The notes beneath the pieces were generated by a model. The model saw only the letters and a list, made by a program, of their open reading frames with translations, had not been told where the DNA came from and searched no databases. The translations under genes were made by a program, and so were the position numbers. A stretch of 64,000 nt of DNA from Lamellibrachia satsuma (taxonomy: Eukaryota; Annelida; Polychaeta; Sabellida; Siboglinidae), in assembly GCA_033239005.1 (NCBI GenBank), contig BSQZ01000001.1, positions 19,547,000 through 19,610,999 of the forward strand. The letters are read 5' to 3'. Shown here piece by piece: positions 1 to 11,073 of this stretch; position 1 is the stretch's first letter, and every line of letters begins with the position of its first letter.

Positions 1-933
1 TGAATAGTGGGCCTATACTAGTGCCCTGCGCGTGCCGGGCTTTGGGTCCAAGCCTTGCCCGGCCCGCAGCCTTCGGGCCGGGCCGGGCCGGGCCGGGCCT
101 GGGCCTACATACTGCGGGCCCGGGCCGGGCCTGGGCTGAAAACAATTTAAACACATCGGGCTTGGGCCGGGGCTGGGCCTAGTGTGAGCGGGCCGGGCCG
201 GGCCTGGGCTGGGCCTGGACATAATAAAATATTCATACAAAACACCGATTATTACTTTATTTTTTAATAAAACTTATCATAAATTGTAATTCCGGTTAAT
301 GAAAGCTTAACATTATTTCTTTAGTATTATATAGTTGCAAATTGAGACCTTGCATGGAATCTAATGGCCCCATAAGTTCACTTGGTTGGAAGTAGCCAGC
401 CCCAAATGTTTACTTTAGAAATATTTGCAGAGGCAATCAGGCCATGATTAACCATCAACTTATCACCCTTTGACCCTACCAGTGGACATTCTGTTGTCTA
501 GGTCTTCCCTCCAAACATTGCCCACCTGAATGACCTGCCAACTGCCAAGTGCCCACTAGGCCACTAGCCCACTACCCAGTACCCATCCCAGTTGGTAACT
601 GGTATTTCTCCCCAGTCTTAATTCATTCACCCTTGTACTAATTCACACGTCTGAACCTGTCTGTCTCAGGCTAGTGACTGCAGACCTGCTGGAAATGCCA
701 CTGGGTGTCATTGCCAGTGGGTGACATTTAATTGAAATATTATATTAAATTATGTTGAGCTAATTCAATTAACAATATAAATTGGGGGTATATCTTGCAT
801 ATGGGTTAAGTGAGGGTTAGATAAACAAATCTTCTACCCTAACCATAAGCCAATACATTAAAGCCAAATATAACAAATGTTATCATATTTAATAGTAATG
901 ACACTAAGAAGTTTTTCTTTATTTTTTCTTCAG

Positions 934-1059
934 GATATTCGTAAGTTTGAAGAAGTTGGTGGTGCTGGATTTTTAGAACTCACCCAGCACACTATGGAAC
1001 TTCAGCATAACAGTAGTACTCCACTAAGAGCTAAGGATATTATGCCCCATCCCATATAT
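934..1059 (+). pseudogene. hAT transposase exon remnant
   Basis: A pyrimidine-rich tract ending in CTTCAG (928-933) is followed by an open stretch starting DIRKFEEVGGAGFLELTQ and running to DIMPHP. This pattern (DIR-x-F, a GxGF core, then a PHP motif) resembles the region of hAT transposases that typically reads DxRPF...GxGFxxL...LPHPTTVSR. The frame then runs into the TA microsatellite, so the rest of the transposase is lost. The family resemblance is from memory and the fragment is short. Confidence 0.55.
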
Positions 1060-1061
1060 AT

Positions 1062-1179
<118 letters not shown>

Positions 1180-1807
1180 GTTTTTTTTATTTAATAAAAC
1201 AATAAGTATGTTTTACAATCTATTTGCTTTTTGTCTTTGTTATAAATTAAGATTTATCTTCTCTAAACTTAGCGGGCCGCGGGCTTACCCATCTTTGGCC
1301 CGCGGGTATGGGCCGGGCCTGGGCCTGAAACGTGCGGGCCGGGCCGGCCTGGACCAAATATTCACGGTCTGGGTCGGGCCTGGGCCGGGCCTGGGCCTAA
1401 ATTCTAGTTTGCGGGCCTGGGCCGGGCCGGGCTTGAACAATTATTGCGTGCCTGGCCTCTCACTGCTAATTGCGGCCCGGGTTTGGGATCAAATTCTAGG
1501 CCCGCGCAGGGCTCTAGCCTATACAGACTAGCTGTTATCTTGATTCTTACGAACCTCAATACATGTCTTGAAATAGCTACATATTATATAATATTGTTTT
1601 CTCTGGTCACTAGATGCGTGGATATGTTTCTGATCTTATGGCGCCCACGGTCAAAACGTACCAAGGACATTATTCTCATATAACTACAGCATCGGGCGCT
1701 GCACACACGCCTGTGTTGACACGACTACAAAACCAATACACATTCATGTGTACGCTATGAGTAGACAATAAGTGATACGTGCAATATTTGTGTTATTCAA
1801 ATCCACA

Positions 1808-2234
1808 TGCTGATATCCACTCGACGTTCATAAATGTATGTTTAACATAGGATTCTCAGAACGAGGCTTCCGTGCATTATCTGGATGGATATATCACGGT
1901 AATAAGACTACCTGATTGGTCTAGGGCATTTTACCATTATATATCAAACCAGATAACACACGGCAGACTCGTTCTGAGAATCCATCTGACGTTTGAATCA
2001 TTTCGAACGCGACCGAGTACACGCGTTGGCACAGACACGCGACTGTTCGAACGATTTGCGTGGTTTCTGTGATTGTTGTGATTTACGTAATCTGTGTCAA
2101 ACGTCTGCATCAGTTCCTTCGAACGGTAGGAATACTTCGTGACACTGGCCCAGCAGTATATTTACAAATGTAGGAAATAAAAAGGTAAGCTCGAATGTGA
2201 ATTTATGTTTGTGAACGTTGAGTGGATATCAGCA
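1808..2234. mobile_element. Short inverted-repeat element (MITE-like), about 427 bp
   Basis: The outer ends are inverted copies of TGCTGATATCCACTC followed by A/G and ACGTTCA (1808-1830 and 2212-2234). A second inner inverted pair, GGATTCTCAGAACGAG (1850-1865), matches the complement of 1968-1983. There is no coding potential. I could not see a convincing target duplication, so the superfamily is unassigned. Confidence 0.6.
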
Positions 2235-2465
2235 CAGCAAGCCGTTGTATAAATGTATTTATCCCGCGTTTAATATAACTTTGTCACCCAATGTTGAACT
2301 GATAAAATGAGAAAACACGTAAATGGTAAACAAATTCTGGTAAATAAAAAATCAATATAAAAACATAGCACGACCGTATCGTTTCAATCCCAAATATTTT
2401 AAATAAAAACGTCGTGAATGCTAACAAACAAAATCCTTCAACTATCGACTTGAGATAATATGTCG

Positions 2466-2479
2466 TGTGTGTATGTGTG

Positions 2480-2538
<59 letters not shown>

Positions 2539-2539
2539 A
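2466..2539. repeat. (TG)n(TGCG)n tract beside a TMC 3' splice site
   Basis: About 18 TG/TGCG-type units form a mixed tract that ends about 30 bases before the AG acceptor of the first visible TMC exon (2571). It lies in the intron on the coding strand, where UG repeats can bind RNA-binding proteins such as TDP-43 or CELF; that regulatory effect is inference. Confidence 0.9.
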
Positions 2540-2570
2540 TTCGTATAATCTATTACGCCGGTATTTGCAG

Positions 2571-2810
2571 GCTCGGGACGTTCTTCTCTCCCGGTCTCCC
2601 CGTCTTCAACGTCTTCAAGCTCGTCGTCCTGATGTATGTCCGCAGCTGGGCCGTCATCGTGTGCAACATACCACCAGAGGGCGTGTTCCGGGCGTCGAGG
2701 TCCAATAATTTCTTCTACGCCCTCCTCATCCTGATGCTCTTCCTCGTCACCATCCCCATTCTATACATCATCCTGCAGCTGCAGCCCTCTTCCGACTGCG
2801 GGCCATTCAG
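2571..2810 (+). CDS. TMC exon: TMC signature and a transmembrane helix
   Basis: The acceptor is TATTTGCAG; the exon starts with one base that completes a split codon and ends CCATTCAG|GTGAGT. It encodes about 80 residues including RSWAVIVCNIPPEGVFRA and a helix of about 20 hydrophobic residues, ending at CGPF. Its 3' edge is the source of the 28-bp array that follows. Confidence 0.95.
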
Positions 2811-5800
2811 GTGAGTCCTCCGACTGTGGGCCGTTCAGGTGAGTCCTCCGACTGTGGGCCGTTCAGGTGAGTCCTCCGACTTTGAGCCGTTCAGGTGAGT
2901 TCACTGACTGTGGACCCTTCAGGTGAGTTTACTGACTGTGGACCGTTCAGTTGAGTCCACCTACTGTGTACCGTTCAGGTGAGTTCACTGATTGCGGGTC
3001 GTTCAAGTGAGTTAAACGACTGTGGGTCGTTCAGGTGAGTTCACTCACTGTGGGTCATTCAGGTGAGTCCATTGACTGTGGGCCGTTCAGGTGAGTTAAA
3101 GGAATGTGGGTCGTTCAGGTTAGTTCACTGACTGTGGACCGTTCAGTTGAGTCGACTGACTGTGGGCCGTTCATGTGAGTCGACTGACTGTGGGCCGTTC
3201 ATGTGAGTCGACTGACTATGGGCCGTTCGTGTGAGTCGACTGACTGTGGACCGTTCAGGTAAGTTCACTGACTGTGGACGGTTGATGTGAGTCCACCGAC
3301 TGTGGACCGTTCATGTGAGTCCACTGACTGTGGGTCGTTCAGGTGAGTTAACCGAATGTGGGTCGTTCAGGTGGGTTAACCGAATGTGGACCCTCCAGGT
3401 GAGTCCACTGACTGTGGACCGTTCAGGTGAGTTCACTGACTGTGGGCGGTCCAGGTGAGTTCACTAACTGTGGACCGTTCAGTTGAGTCCACTGACTGTG
3501 GACCGTTCAGGTGAGTCCACTGACTGTGGACCATTCAGGTGAGTTCACTGACTGTGGGTCGTTCAGGTGAGTCCATTGAATGTGGGCCGTTCAGGTGAGT
3601 TAACCGAATGTGGGTCGTTCAGGTGAGTTCACTGACTGTGGGTCGTTCAGGTGAGTCCACTGACTGTGGGCCGTCCAGGTGAGTTCACTGACTGTGGACC
3701 ATTCAGTTGAGTCGACTGACTGTGGACCGTTCATGTGAGTCGACTGACTGTGGGCCGTTCATGTGAGTCGACTGACTATGGGCCGTTCGTGTGAGTCGAC
3801 TGACTGTGGACCGTTCGTGTGAGTCCACCGACTGTGGATCGTTCAGGTAAGTTCACTGACTGTGGACCGTTGATGTGAGTCCACCGACTGTAGACCGTTC
3901 ATGTGAGTTCAGTGACTATGGTCCGTTCATGTGAGTCCACTGACTGTGGGTCGTTCAGGTGAGTTAACCGAATGTGGGTCGTTCAGGTGGGTTAACCGTA
4001 TGTGGACCCTCCAGGTGAGTCCATTGACTGTGGACCGTTCAGGTTAGTTCACTGACTGTGGGCCGTCCAGGTGAGTTCACTGACTGTGGACCGTTCAGTT
4101 GAGTCCACTGACTGTGGACCGTTCATGTGAGTCCACTGACTGTGGGCCGTTCATGTGAGTCCACTGACTGTGGGCCGTTCGACACGTGAACCCTTCTATT
4201 CCGTTTCCAGCATCTGTATTTAACGTATGAAACACAAACACCGTTACAGGCCATCACACCAGAGTCGAACACAACCATCGTTACAGGCAATCACACCAGA
4301 GTCGAACACAACCATCGTTACAGACCATCACACCAGAGTCGAACACAACCATCGTTACAGGCCATCACACCAGAGTCGAACACAACCATCATTAAACATG
4401 TTCAAAGTAATACTGCAACATACAACAATATGTGCCTAACATCAGCCTTCAAACACAACATCAGCCCTCAAACAAAATCAATACCAGACGTTGCGAATTT
4501 TATTTGAACAGAGACTACGAGCGGTCATATGAGATCTTGATGGCTACCATCAAGAAACACTTACCGAATTGGCTGGTGGTCATACTCGACTACATTTCCT
4601 CGGCTGGAGTCATCATACCGGTCTTTATACTGCTCGTGTAAGTCATTTTCGTTCTGCTTCAGTAATCGTAATTTATCACCTCATTTAGACCCAAACGTCG
4701 ATCTGTAACGTTTTATTGTACACACTTTATAATGGCTTTGTGATCGCAACGAATAATATAAATATAAATGTTTTCGTTTAATAAATAGTCAATACAGCTT
4801 AATAGAATCACGTCAGGTCAGAACACTTTAAGTCTATTAAGCGGATAACTCACTTAAGCGGCGCCTTTTAAAACAGCGGGAAAAGGGAACGATTTTGTCC
4901 CAACCATCGATGTATTTAGCATCTCGGAAAGGAGGCTCAAAGCTTAGTCACCCGTGACGGTGCCGTGTTTAGTCACCCGTGACGGCGCCGTGCTTAGTCA
5001 CCCGTGACGTTGCCGTACTTCGTGGCTTAAAATCATATCACAAAGATAATGTCACTTCCCCATATACCCAACTGGTCCCATTCGATACATTTAATTCTAT
5101 TAAATGGCTGATTCTGTTAAGTGGAGTTCATTGTACCGTCACTGCTTCATGAGTCCCGACTGTTGCACTTTCAGAATATCATCCTACTACCTCTTTGTGC
5201 TGAGCAAGTCCCTCAACCGAGCAAATGCAGACCTGATGGCTGCCTTACGCTACGTGAGTGGTCCTTCATATATTCCCCATCAAACACTTCCGTAGGATGC
5301 TCCCAGCATTGGCCAGTTTGGGTGAATCGTTTGTTGGGGTGTAAGGGTAATTTGTTTCGATGTCGTCCGTGCGCACACACACGTCTTTTATATTCTTCTT
5401 CGTTCCCACCAAAAACAGGGGTAGTAGACATTTTTTATTTTTAAGGTTTTCGTTTCAGCAGAACACAGAATCCCAAGTAAAAAACCACCGTGTAATTGGT
5501 TGGCGTGTCAAGGAGTGCTGGGCGTGATGATTATATACTTTTTACCACGGCCCCAGACGTGCCAAATCTGCTAAAAAGAACTCAAATCTCCTTCATTTTG
5601 AACCAATTCATGCCATTTTAACAGCCACATATAGTTACATGCTTTTAAAGCTTTCCCCCATTTTTGCCCTGTCAAAACTGATTTAAAATGCACCAAGCGG
5701 TAACATTGAAAAGTGGCCACAGAATTCATGGAATGTTGAAACCTTCATTAAACTAATTCCGCACCTACACTCTCCCGTTTATTTCACATCCACAAGAGAA

Positions 5801-6272
5801 TATCATTCCTCTTAATTATAACTTGGCACCTCTGCAGCCGCGTAACAGGATAGAAATGCTTAAATCAACCACATTGTTGTATATGTCTTGTGCTATGCCG
5901 AACGTTTAAATTGTTCACATTAATCTGACCGTCACCCCGGGACGGTCGTAGCATTTCCATTTCCAAAGTCTTCGCCAATATCATATGTTTTCAGCTGTGC
6001 TTAGCAGGGTCAGTAAACTGCCTGGTCAATTCATGATTTCCTATATGTTGTCCAGCCAGTTTTTCCTCCGACGTCCCCATGTCCTCCAGGGCAGTTTTTG
6101 AAATGGTGTTGTATCCGGTGATGTGGCCTTGTTACCCGGACTGTAAGCCACAGCCTACACACAAAAACAGCTGTGGAAATATTTCAATTAACACGTATCG
6201 TAGCTCGAGAATTTCTAATGCGTTAACACTTTCAGGAAATGACGGAAGGAAAGAAGAAGATCTATGCCATGG
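2571..6272 (+). CDS. Transmembrane channel-like protein, TMC1/2/3-type (C-terminal exons, partial)
   Basis: Four exons are visible: 2571-2810, 4512-4637, 5175-5253 and 6236-6272. The phases agree at each junction (AG|A, GT|A, and a clean codon boundary), and the donors are GTGAGT, GTAAGT, GTGAGT and GTGAGT. The product carries the TMC hallmarks in order: a membrane-entry segment (LGTFFSPGLPVFN), the signature VFRASRSNNFF, a hydrophobic helix, the motif CGPF, another helix (ISSAGVIIPVFILLV), then SKSLNRANADL and a charged tail. Animal TMC1/2 proteins are pore-forming subunits of mechanotransduction channels in hair cells and other sensory cells. SKSLNRANADL and RASRSNN favour the TMC1/2/3 clade over TMC4-8. 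The N-terminal two thirds must lie to the left of the window. The end is not located: a frame from about 6779 (DQRPSDQMSQNPRW...) could be a last exon, but I cannot support it. The gene converges on fibrillarin. Confidence 0.93.
2811..4182 (+). repeat. 28-bp minisatellite x 49 made from the TMC exon 3' edge plus its splice donor
   Basis: Exactly 49 units of 28 bp follow the exon with no insertion or deletion (49 x 28 = 1372 bases, 2811-4182). The typical unit is GTGAGTCCACTGACTGTGGG followed by CCGTTCAG. The unit corresponds to the exon end (GACTGCGGGCCATTCAG) plus the donor GTGAGT. Roughly half the units carry a full CAG|GTRAGT donor; the others vary (TTGAGT, GTTAGT, GTGGGT, or CAT before GTGAGT). 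Units 13-16 match 33-36 and units 20-22 match 42-44, showing a larger block of about 20-22 units was duplicated. Reading past the first donor gives an immediate in-frame TGA. Confidence 0.97.
4242..4391. repeat. 37-bp tandem repeat, 4 units
   Basis: About four near-identical units containing CATCACACCAGAGTCGAACA follow one another in the same TMC intron. It is open in one + frame by chance of sequence; no gene is implied. Confidence 0.9.
4512..4637 (+). CDS. TMC exon: penultimate transmembrane region
   Basis: The acceptor is TTTGAACAG and the donor GTAAGT. The first base completes AG|A (Arg) and the last two bases (GT) are completed by the next exon. It encodes a segment beginning DYERSYEILMATIKK and ending in the helix VIIPVFILLV. 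It corresponds to the segment between CGPF and the last helix in TMC proteins. Confidence 0.93.
4944..5018. repeat. 25-bp tandem repeat, 3 units
   Basis: Three units of TTAGTCACCCGTGACGGTGC plus CGTGT, each with one or two changes. It lies within a TMC intron. Confidence 0.9.
5175..5253 (+). CDS. TMC exon: end of last helix and SKSLNRAN motif
   Basis: The acceptor is GCACTTTCAG and the donor GTGAGT. The 79 bases encode ISSYYLFVLSKSLNRANADL followed by MAALRY. The SKSL-x-RAN-x-x-L pattern is characteristic of TMC1/2 just after the last membrane helix. Confidence 0.94.
5254..6235. other. TMC intron, no recognised content
   Basis: Moderately AT-rich single-copy-looking sequence between two TMC exons. 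I see no repeat, RNA gene or supported open frame in it. Confidence 0.6.
6236..6272 (+). CDS. TMC exon: short charged segment
   Basis: The acceptor is AACACTTTCAG and the donor GGTGAGT. It encodes EMTEGKKKIYAMG with the last codon split. A lysine/glutamate-rich stretch with K(K/R)xY/F follows the last helix in TMC1/2/3 proteins. The phase matches the preceding exon. Confidence 0.82.
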
Positions 6273-8295
6273 GTGAGTGGTGCAGCACAGAACGCGTACT
6301 AGCTAGCCTCCATGCATCTTATTGCAATATGTTAAGATATGTTACGTTAGCTTGGTTGTCAGCTTTCATGCAACTGTGCGTTCAAAAGTAAACAATAAAC
6401 AGTAATTTAACATTTGACTAGGTGCTTCTGGAAGTATGTATTATAAGTCTTACGGATTTTCCTAAATTTTATGGTCTTACCAGAGAACGAGATATTCCTT
6501 GCGATTTTGTGCGGTTTTCACAAGGCCGTTTTGTATTATGGGATACAGGCCACGTTTATCAAACAATTTGAGGATAACACGTCTGAAGATTGACCCTCGC
6601 CGCAAATATTTTAGCTGTGCGCAGCCAGCTGCGCCTAAGTCTCGATTGATCCAATCAATAGATGTTATGGGCTCGTTTGCGATCTTGGGGATTTATAGTA
6701 CCAGGCGTGCACCACGATATAATGTGAGCTGTGTGTGATGTAATTCTACTGTACGTTGGTGTAGCTACTGCGTCGAAGACCAACGACCATCGGACCAGAT
6801 GAGCCAAAACCCCAGATGGCCAGCGGACATGGAATACACTGGCTTATCAAGTTCAACGAGTATTTATATGCGACTATGTGTAACCCACTCTCCGGGTTTG
6901 TCAATTTTGTGTTATATTTTAAACATATACAGCATGCAAGTTTCTACCACATTCAGCCGTTATAGGTAATATGTAAACAGGTTATTTAAAAAAAGTGCTA
7001 CTACTAATAATATTATAAGAACATCCAGAGAAATAACGTATAACTTCTGTAATAAGTTGTTACAACAGGCGCCAAGAGCAGTTTGGACGATTCTTGCCCG
7101 TTCTGCGTTTTCCATATAGAGTTTGTATGTACCTTCAAATGCACATCTCATGATCACGTCGTTGTTTGAATTTTTTAATTAGGTTTGGCCACTACTCACG
7201 GGCTTGCTTGGTCTTATGAACAGCATGGTTAAAACGTTAATATTCTTTCTAATTCAGGATTGCAATTTTATATACGAGGTTTACGAAGTTGTAAAGTAGA
7301 TGCTAGATTGTTTGTAATGACGTATAGATAGAGTATTCTAATGTGTGTCCTAACTGAATGGCAACGCGTGATGTAATTTTTCAATGGTTTTACCACAATT
7401 CACGATTGGTTATTTTGCTTGCTAAAATGTTTCAAATAAATTGCTATTTAATGCATGTAACTATGTTATGCTGATTTCACCTCTTTTTAGATGTACATTC
7501 ATTATTTCAAATGAGTACAAATACAAGAGACCACTTGCTATCAGAAATCTTAATCCAACACTGTTCTAAGGAGTGTGTATTGTAGTCACAAATATAACCA
7601 CATTATATTCAGGGATATCCTATTATCATCACACTCGATCATTTCCAAATCTGAACACCATTTTTCTCACATAACACATGATCATCATTCAGTACAATAA
7701 CTGAACATTTGGAACACATAAGGCCAGTGTTAAGAACACCTACATCATATATTTTGTGGCCACCAATTGTAAAGAACATTCATATTTAACAATAACGATG
7801 CCATCACGTTTCAGTTCGTAAAATGCACCAATTGGTACTGAATTATAACAAAATTAAATTGCCTTGTAAAACCACAATGAGAACTCATCTCAACAGCAAC
7901 AGTCTGTAGAGGTCAAACCAATTTTAAAGAAATAGTTTTTCTACGGACATTCCCACCCCGAGCTGTGTCTCATGATCTGTATGGACATAACGGTCAGTCA
8001 GTGACCTGACAACTGTCGACAGATATCATCTAACACTACATCTACTATCATACACAGTATCATTTTCTTCACTGTCACATACATCAACCAGTGTCTACAG
8101 AGAGTTGGATTCGATGATATCTACTAGATAGAGACCATCGCAGCAACATATATATTTTGTCAACGAGCTAGCATCAACACTGTTGGCTCCTCCGCAGTGG
8201 TGTACTTCCCAGTCATTGACCAATCGGTTGCTGCCTATAGCAAGACAGGTATGTGCAGGACTCTCAAGTCAACAACATCAATCTGAACACGACGA
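6273..8295. other. Region between the TMC exons and the fibrillarin stop
   Basis: About 2 kb of AT-rich sequence that must contain the 3' end of the TMC gene or its next intron, and the fibrillarin 3' untranslated region (read on the - strand). I could not identify a final TMC exon or a convincing polyadenylation signal. Confidence 0.5.
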
Positions 8296-8314
8296 TCACT
8301 TCTTGGGGGGAGCT
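8296..8314 (-). CDS. FBL: FBL last exon, 5 codons plus stop
   Basis: A 19-base terminal exon: the acceptor TTGCCTTTCAG is followed by A, GCT CCC CCC AAG AAG TGA. With AG from the previous exon this gives RAPPKK-stop, matching the RPPPK-type tail of animal fibrillarins. It is too small for automatic prediction. Confidence 0.93.
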
Positions 8315-11015
8315 CTGAAAGGCAAACAAATCTCAGTGTTAACACATATGGATTGCTTTCGAAAGTGTGTTTGCAAAATACTGGTCCTGCTTCACTGGCA
8401 CATTTTTATTAGGCACAGAGGAACGTATGGATGTACGCTTTGCAAATTATGCACAATGGACTCTTAACAGAATCAGTCGTTTAGTGCAATGAGATTTAAT
8501 GACTGGGACGGAATCATTCCCTATTCTTGTTGTATTAAAATGTGCCACTTAAGTGAATCAGCCGCTGAATAGAAACAAATTGCTCACACCTGTGATTCTA
8601 TAAGTGGAGTCCACTGTATCATAGACTGACGCAAAAACTACATACAGTGTTGGGCACGTAGCCCCAAGGGTTGTAGTTTCTGGGACAGGGAAAGTGACCA
8701 AGGAACAGGATCACACCTGTATACACATAAGCAGGCAATTCATTAAGGATTCTGGACATACAAAAATAGCAACTTTTTGTATTAATAAATATGCCGACTT
8801 TTGAGAAAACCCCAATACACAGCAGATGACACAAATACTATCTCAGCATTCACCTGTACTGTCCGACAACTACAGCGTGATCTCTCTCGAACGGCTCTAG
8901 CGTGATCTGTTCCCGTGGCTTGATCTTCTCCCCTCTCAGCTTGTTCACTTCGCTTGCAAACACGGCTTCTGCAGCGGCTGTCGAGTCAATGCAGTTCGCC
9001 TACAAAGAAACGTGTCACCTGTCAATGGCTTTATCAGGTGTCAGACTTCAGGTCAATTCCAATTCTGGAGTTGCAACTGGAGTTTTTTTAAAGTAATTGC
9101 AAATAGAGAAAATGTAATTGGTATTTTTCAATTACATCATGTAACGTTTTAATTCGATAAAATATAACGTGACACGTATTTCATAGTTGTTTACCACTGC
9201 AAACCATAATATACAGAAATTAAATAAAGCTGGTCTAAAATAGTTTTTTGGCGCTGAGTGTTTCTAAGGTTGCCCTTACTGTTATTTTGATATGGAATTG
9301 ATAATTGAAATATGTATTTTGTAAATGGTACACGTAACTGGTGTACAACTGGAACTGAAATAACATAATGGACCCAAGTCCGTCTCGTGTTCTATGGTGA
9401 CATTCACTTTTCCATTGCATTGACAAATGTTCACATCTGCAAGTCTGATGGCTTTGAATGCACTCAGGCATACCACTACAAGCAGATGACAGAAGTAGTT
9501 CAAAGTGGAAGATTCTTTATGCATTTATCACATACATATGATGCATTCGTAGCTCAAACATATTCCACTAGTACACACAAACCAGCAACAAAATGTCTAG
9601 AAAACATCTCTGAAGCTGGTTATAAATGCGTGTGTTTAAATGCAAGGAGCATAGTAAATAAGAAAAACGAATTAAACATTATGGTAGAAGATATTGACCC
9701 TCACATAACTGGTATAACCGAGTCATGGGCCAGCATAGACATAACAGATTCTGAATGAGGACTGACAGGATACGTAATGTTTAGGAGAGATCGAAAAGGA
9801 AAGAAACTATTCAGGCTTATGAAATAAAATTAGAAAGGGAAGCAGATTACGATGAAGCTGTTTGGTGCAAAACAGTTTCAAGAAATTCAACATTAACTAT
9901 TTGATTAGTTTACCGAAGTCCAAACTTAAATGAAGAGGATAACACAAATGGGAGATTTTAACCGTGGACACATATAATGGAAAGAGAATACAGGGGGTGA
10001 GGACCTACAATTTCTACTTTTAATCCAGGAGAGTTTCCTTACTCAGCACGTGCTAGAACCAACGAGGGGAGATAATGTATTAGATATAGTTTTGTCATCA
10101 CAAAAAGAATTAGTGGACAATGTAAAAATACATGAGCCATTGGGTAATAGTGATCATAATAAAATACATTTTGACATCAATGTAAAAGCAGAAAGTAAAT
10201 ATAAAAATACTTACAGGAGACACTTCCACAAAGGTAACTATGAAGATATGAGAAAATATGTAGCAAAGCTAGATTAGAATAACATGCTGATGAATAAGAC
10301 CGCAATTGAATGTCGGAACATTCTAAAATATGAAATTGAGAGTATCATTAATAAATACGTTCCCTTGAAAAAACAAGGAAAACGGTCTAGAAAGAAACAA
10401 TTGTCAAAAGAAGCTATTAGAAAAAAATAGTGTTTAAGCAAACTATGTGGAGGGTTTATAGGCATACCAGAAAGGATGAAGATTATGCAAATTACAAAGA
10501 GTCACTTAACCAAGCTACAACTGAAATTAGAAAATCTAAAAGAACCTTTGAAAAAAAATTGGCAGGTAATACAAAAATTACAGTAAGAGTTTCTATGCTT
10601 ACGTAAGGAGTAAACAGAAAGTTTGAGATAAGGTCGAACCTCTAGAAGACAGTGCATGAAATATAATATCACAAGGTTTTTAATGGTGGAAGACCTAAAT
10701 GGTTACTTCAATTCAGTGTTTACAGAGAGGATATTAGTTCATTACCAGTTCCAAATGCAAAATTTCAGAAGACAAATTCTTACTATTTAGGGCAGTTAAT
10801 TATAACTCCAGAAATGGTAGCTAAGAAAATAAAGGCAATGAAGGTTAATAAATCACCTGGAGTGGATGGAATTCCTCCAAAACTACTAATGGAAACAGTA
10901 CAAGAAATCAGTAAACCACTTGCAAGAGTGTTCAATGGCTGACTGACAGAAGACAGCATGTTGTAGTAGATGGACAGGTTTCAAACTGGAAATCAGTATC
11001 AGGACATTTATTATT

Positions 11016-11073
<58 letters not shown>

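Noticed and set aside
13..240. 75-codon - strand frame rich in Pro, Gly, Arg
   Set aside because: It is the translation of the GGGCC-type subterminal array of the hAT element.
2811..4182. CRISPR-like array
   Set aside because: The 28-bp units are directly adjacent without spacers, and the sequence is clearly animal; it is a minisatellite.
6765..6960. Possible terminal TMC exon
   Set aside because: Two acceptors are possible and neither has a good pyrimidine tract; the peptide has no recognisable TMC similarity.
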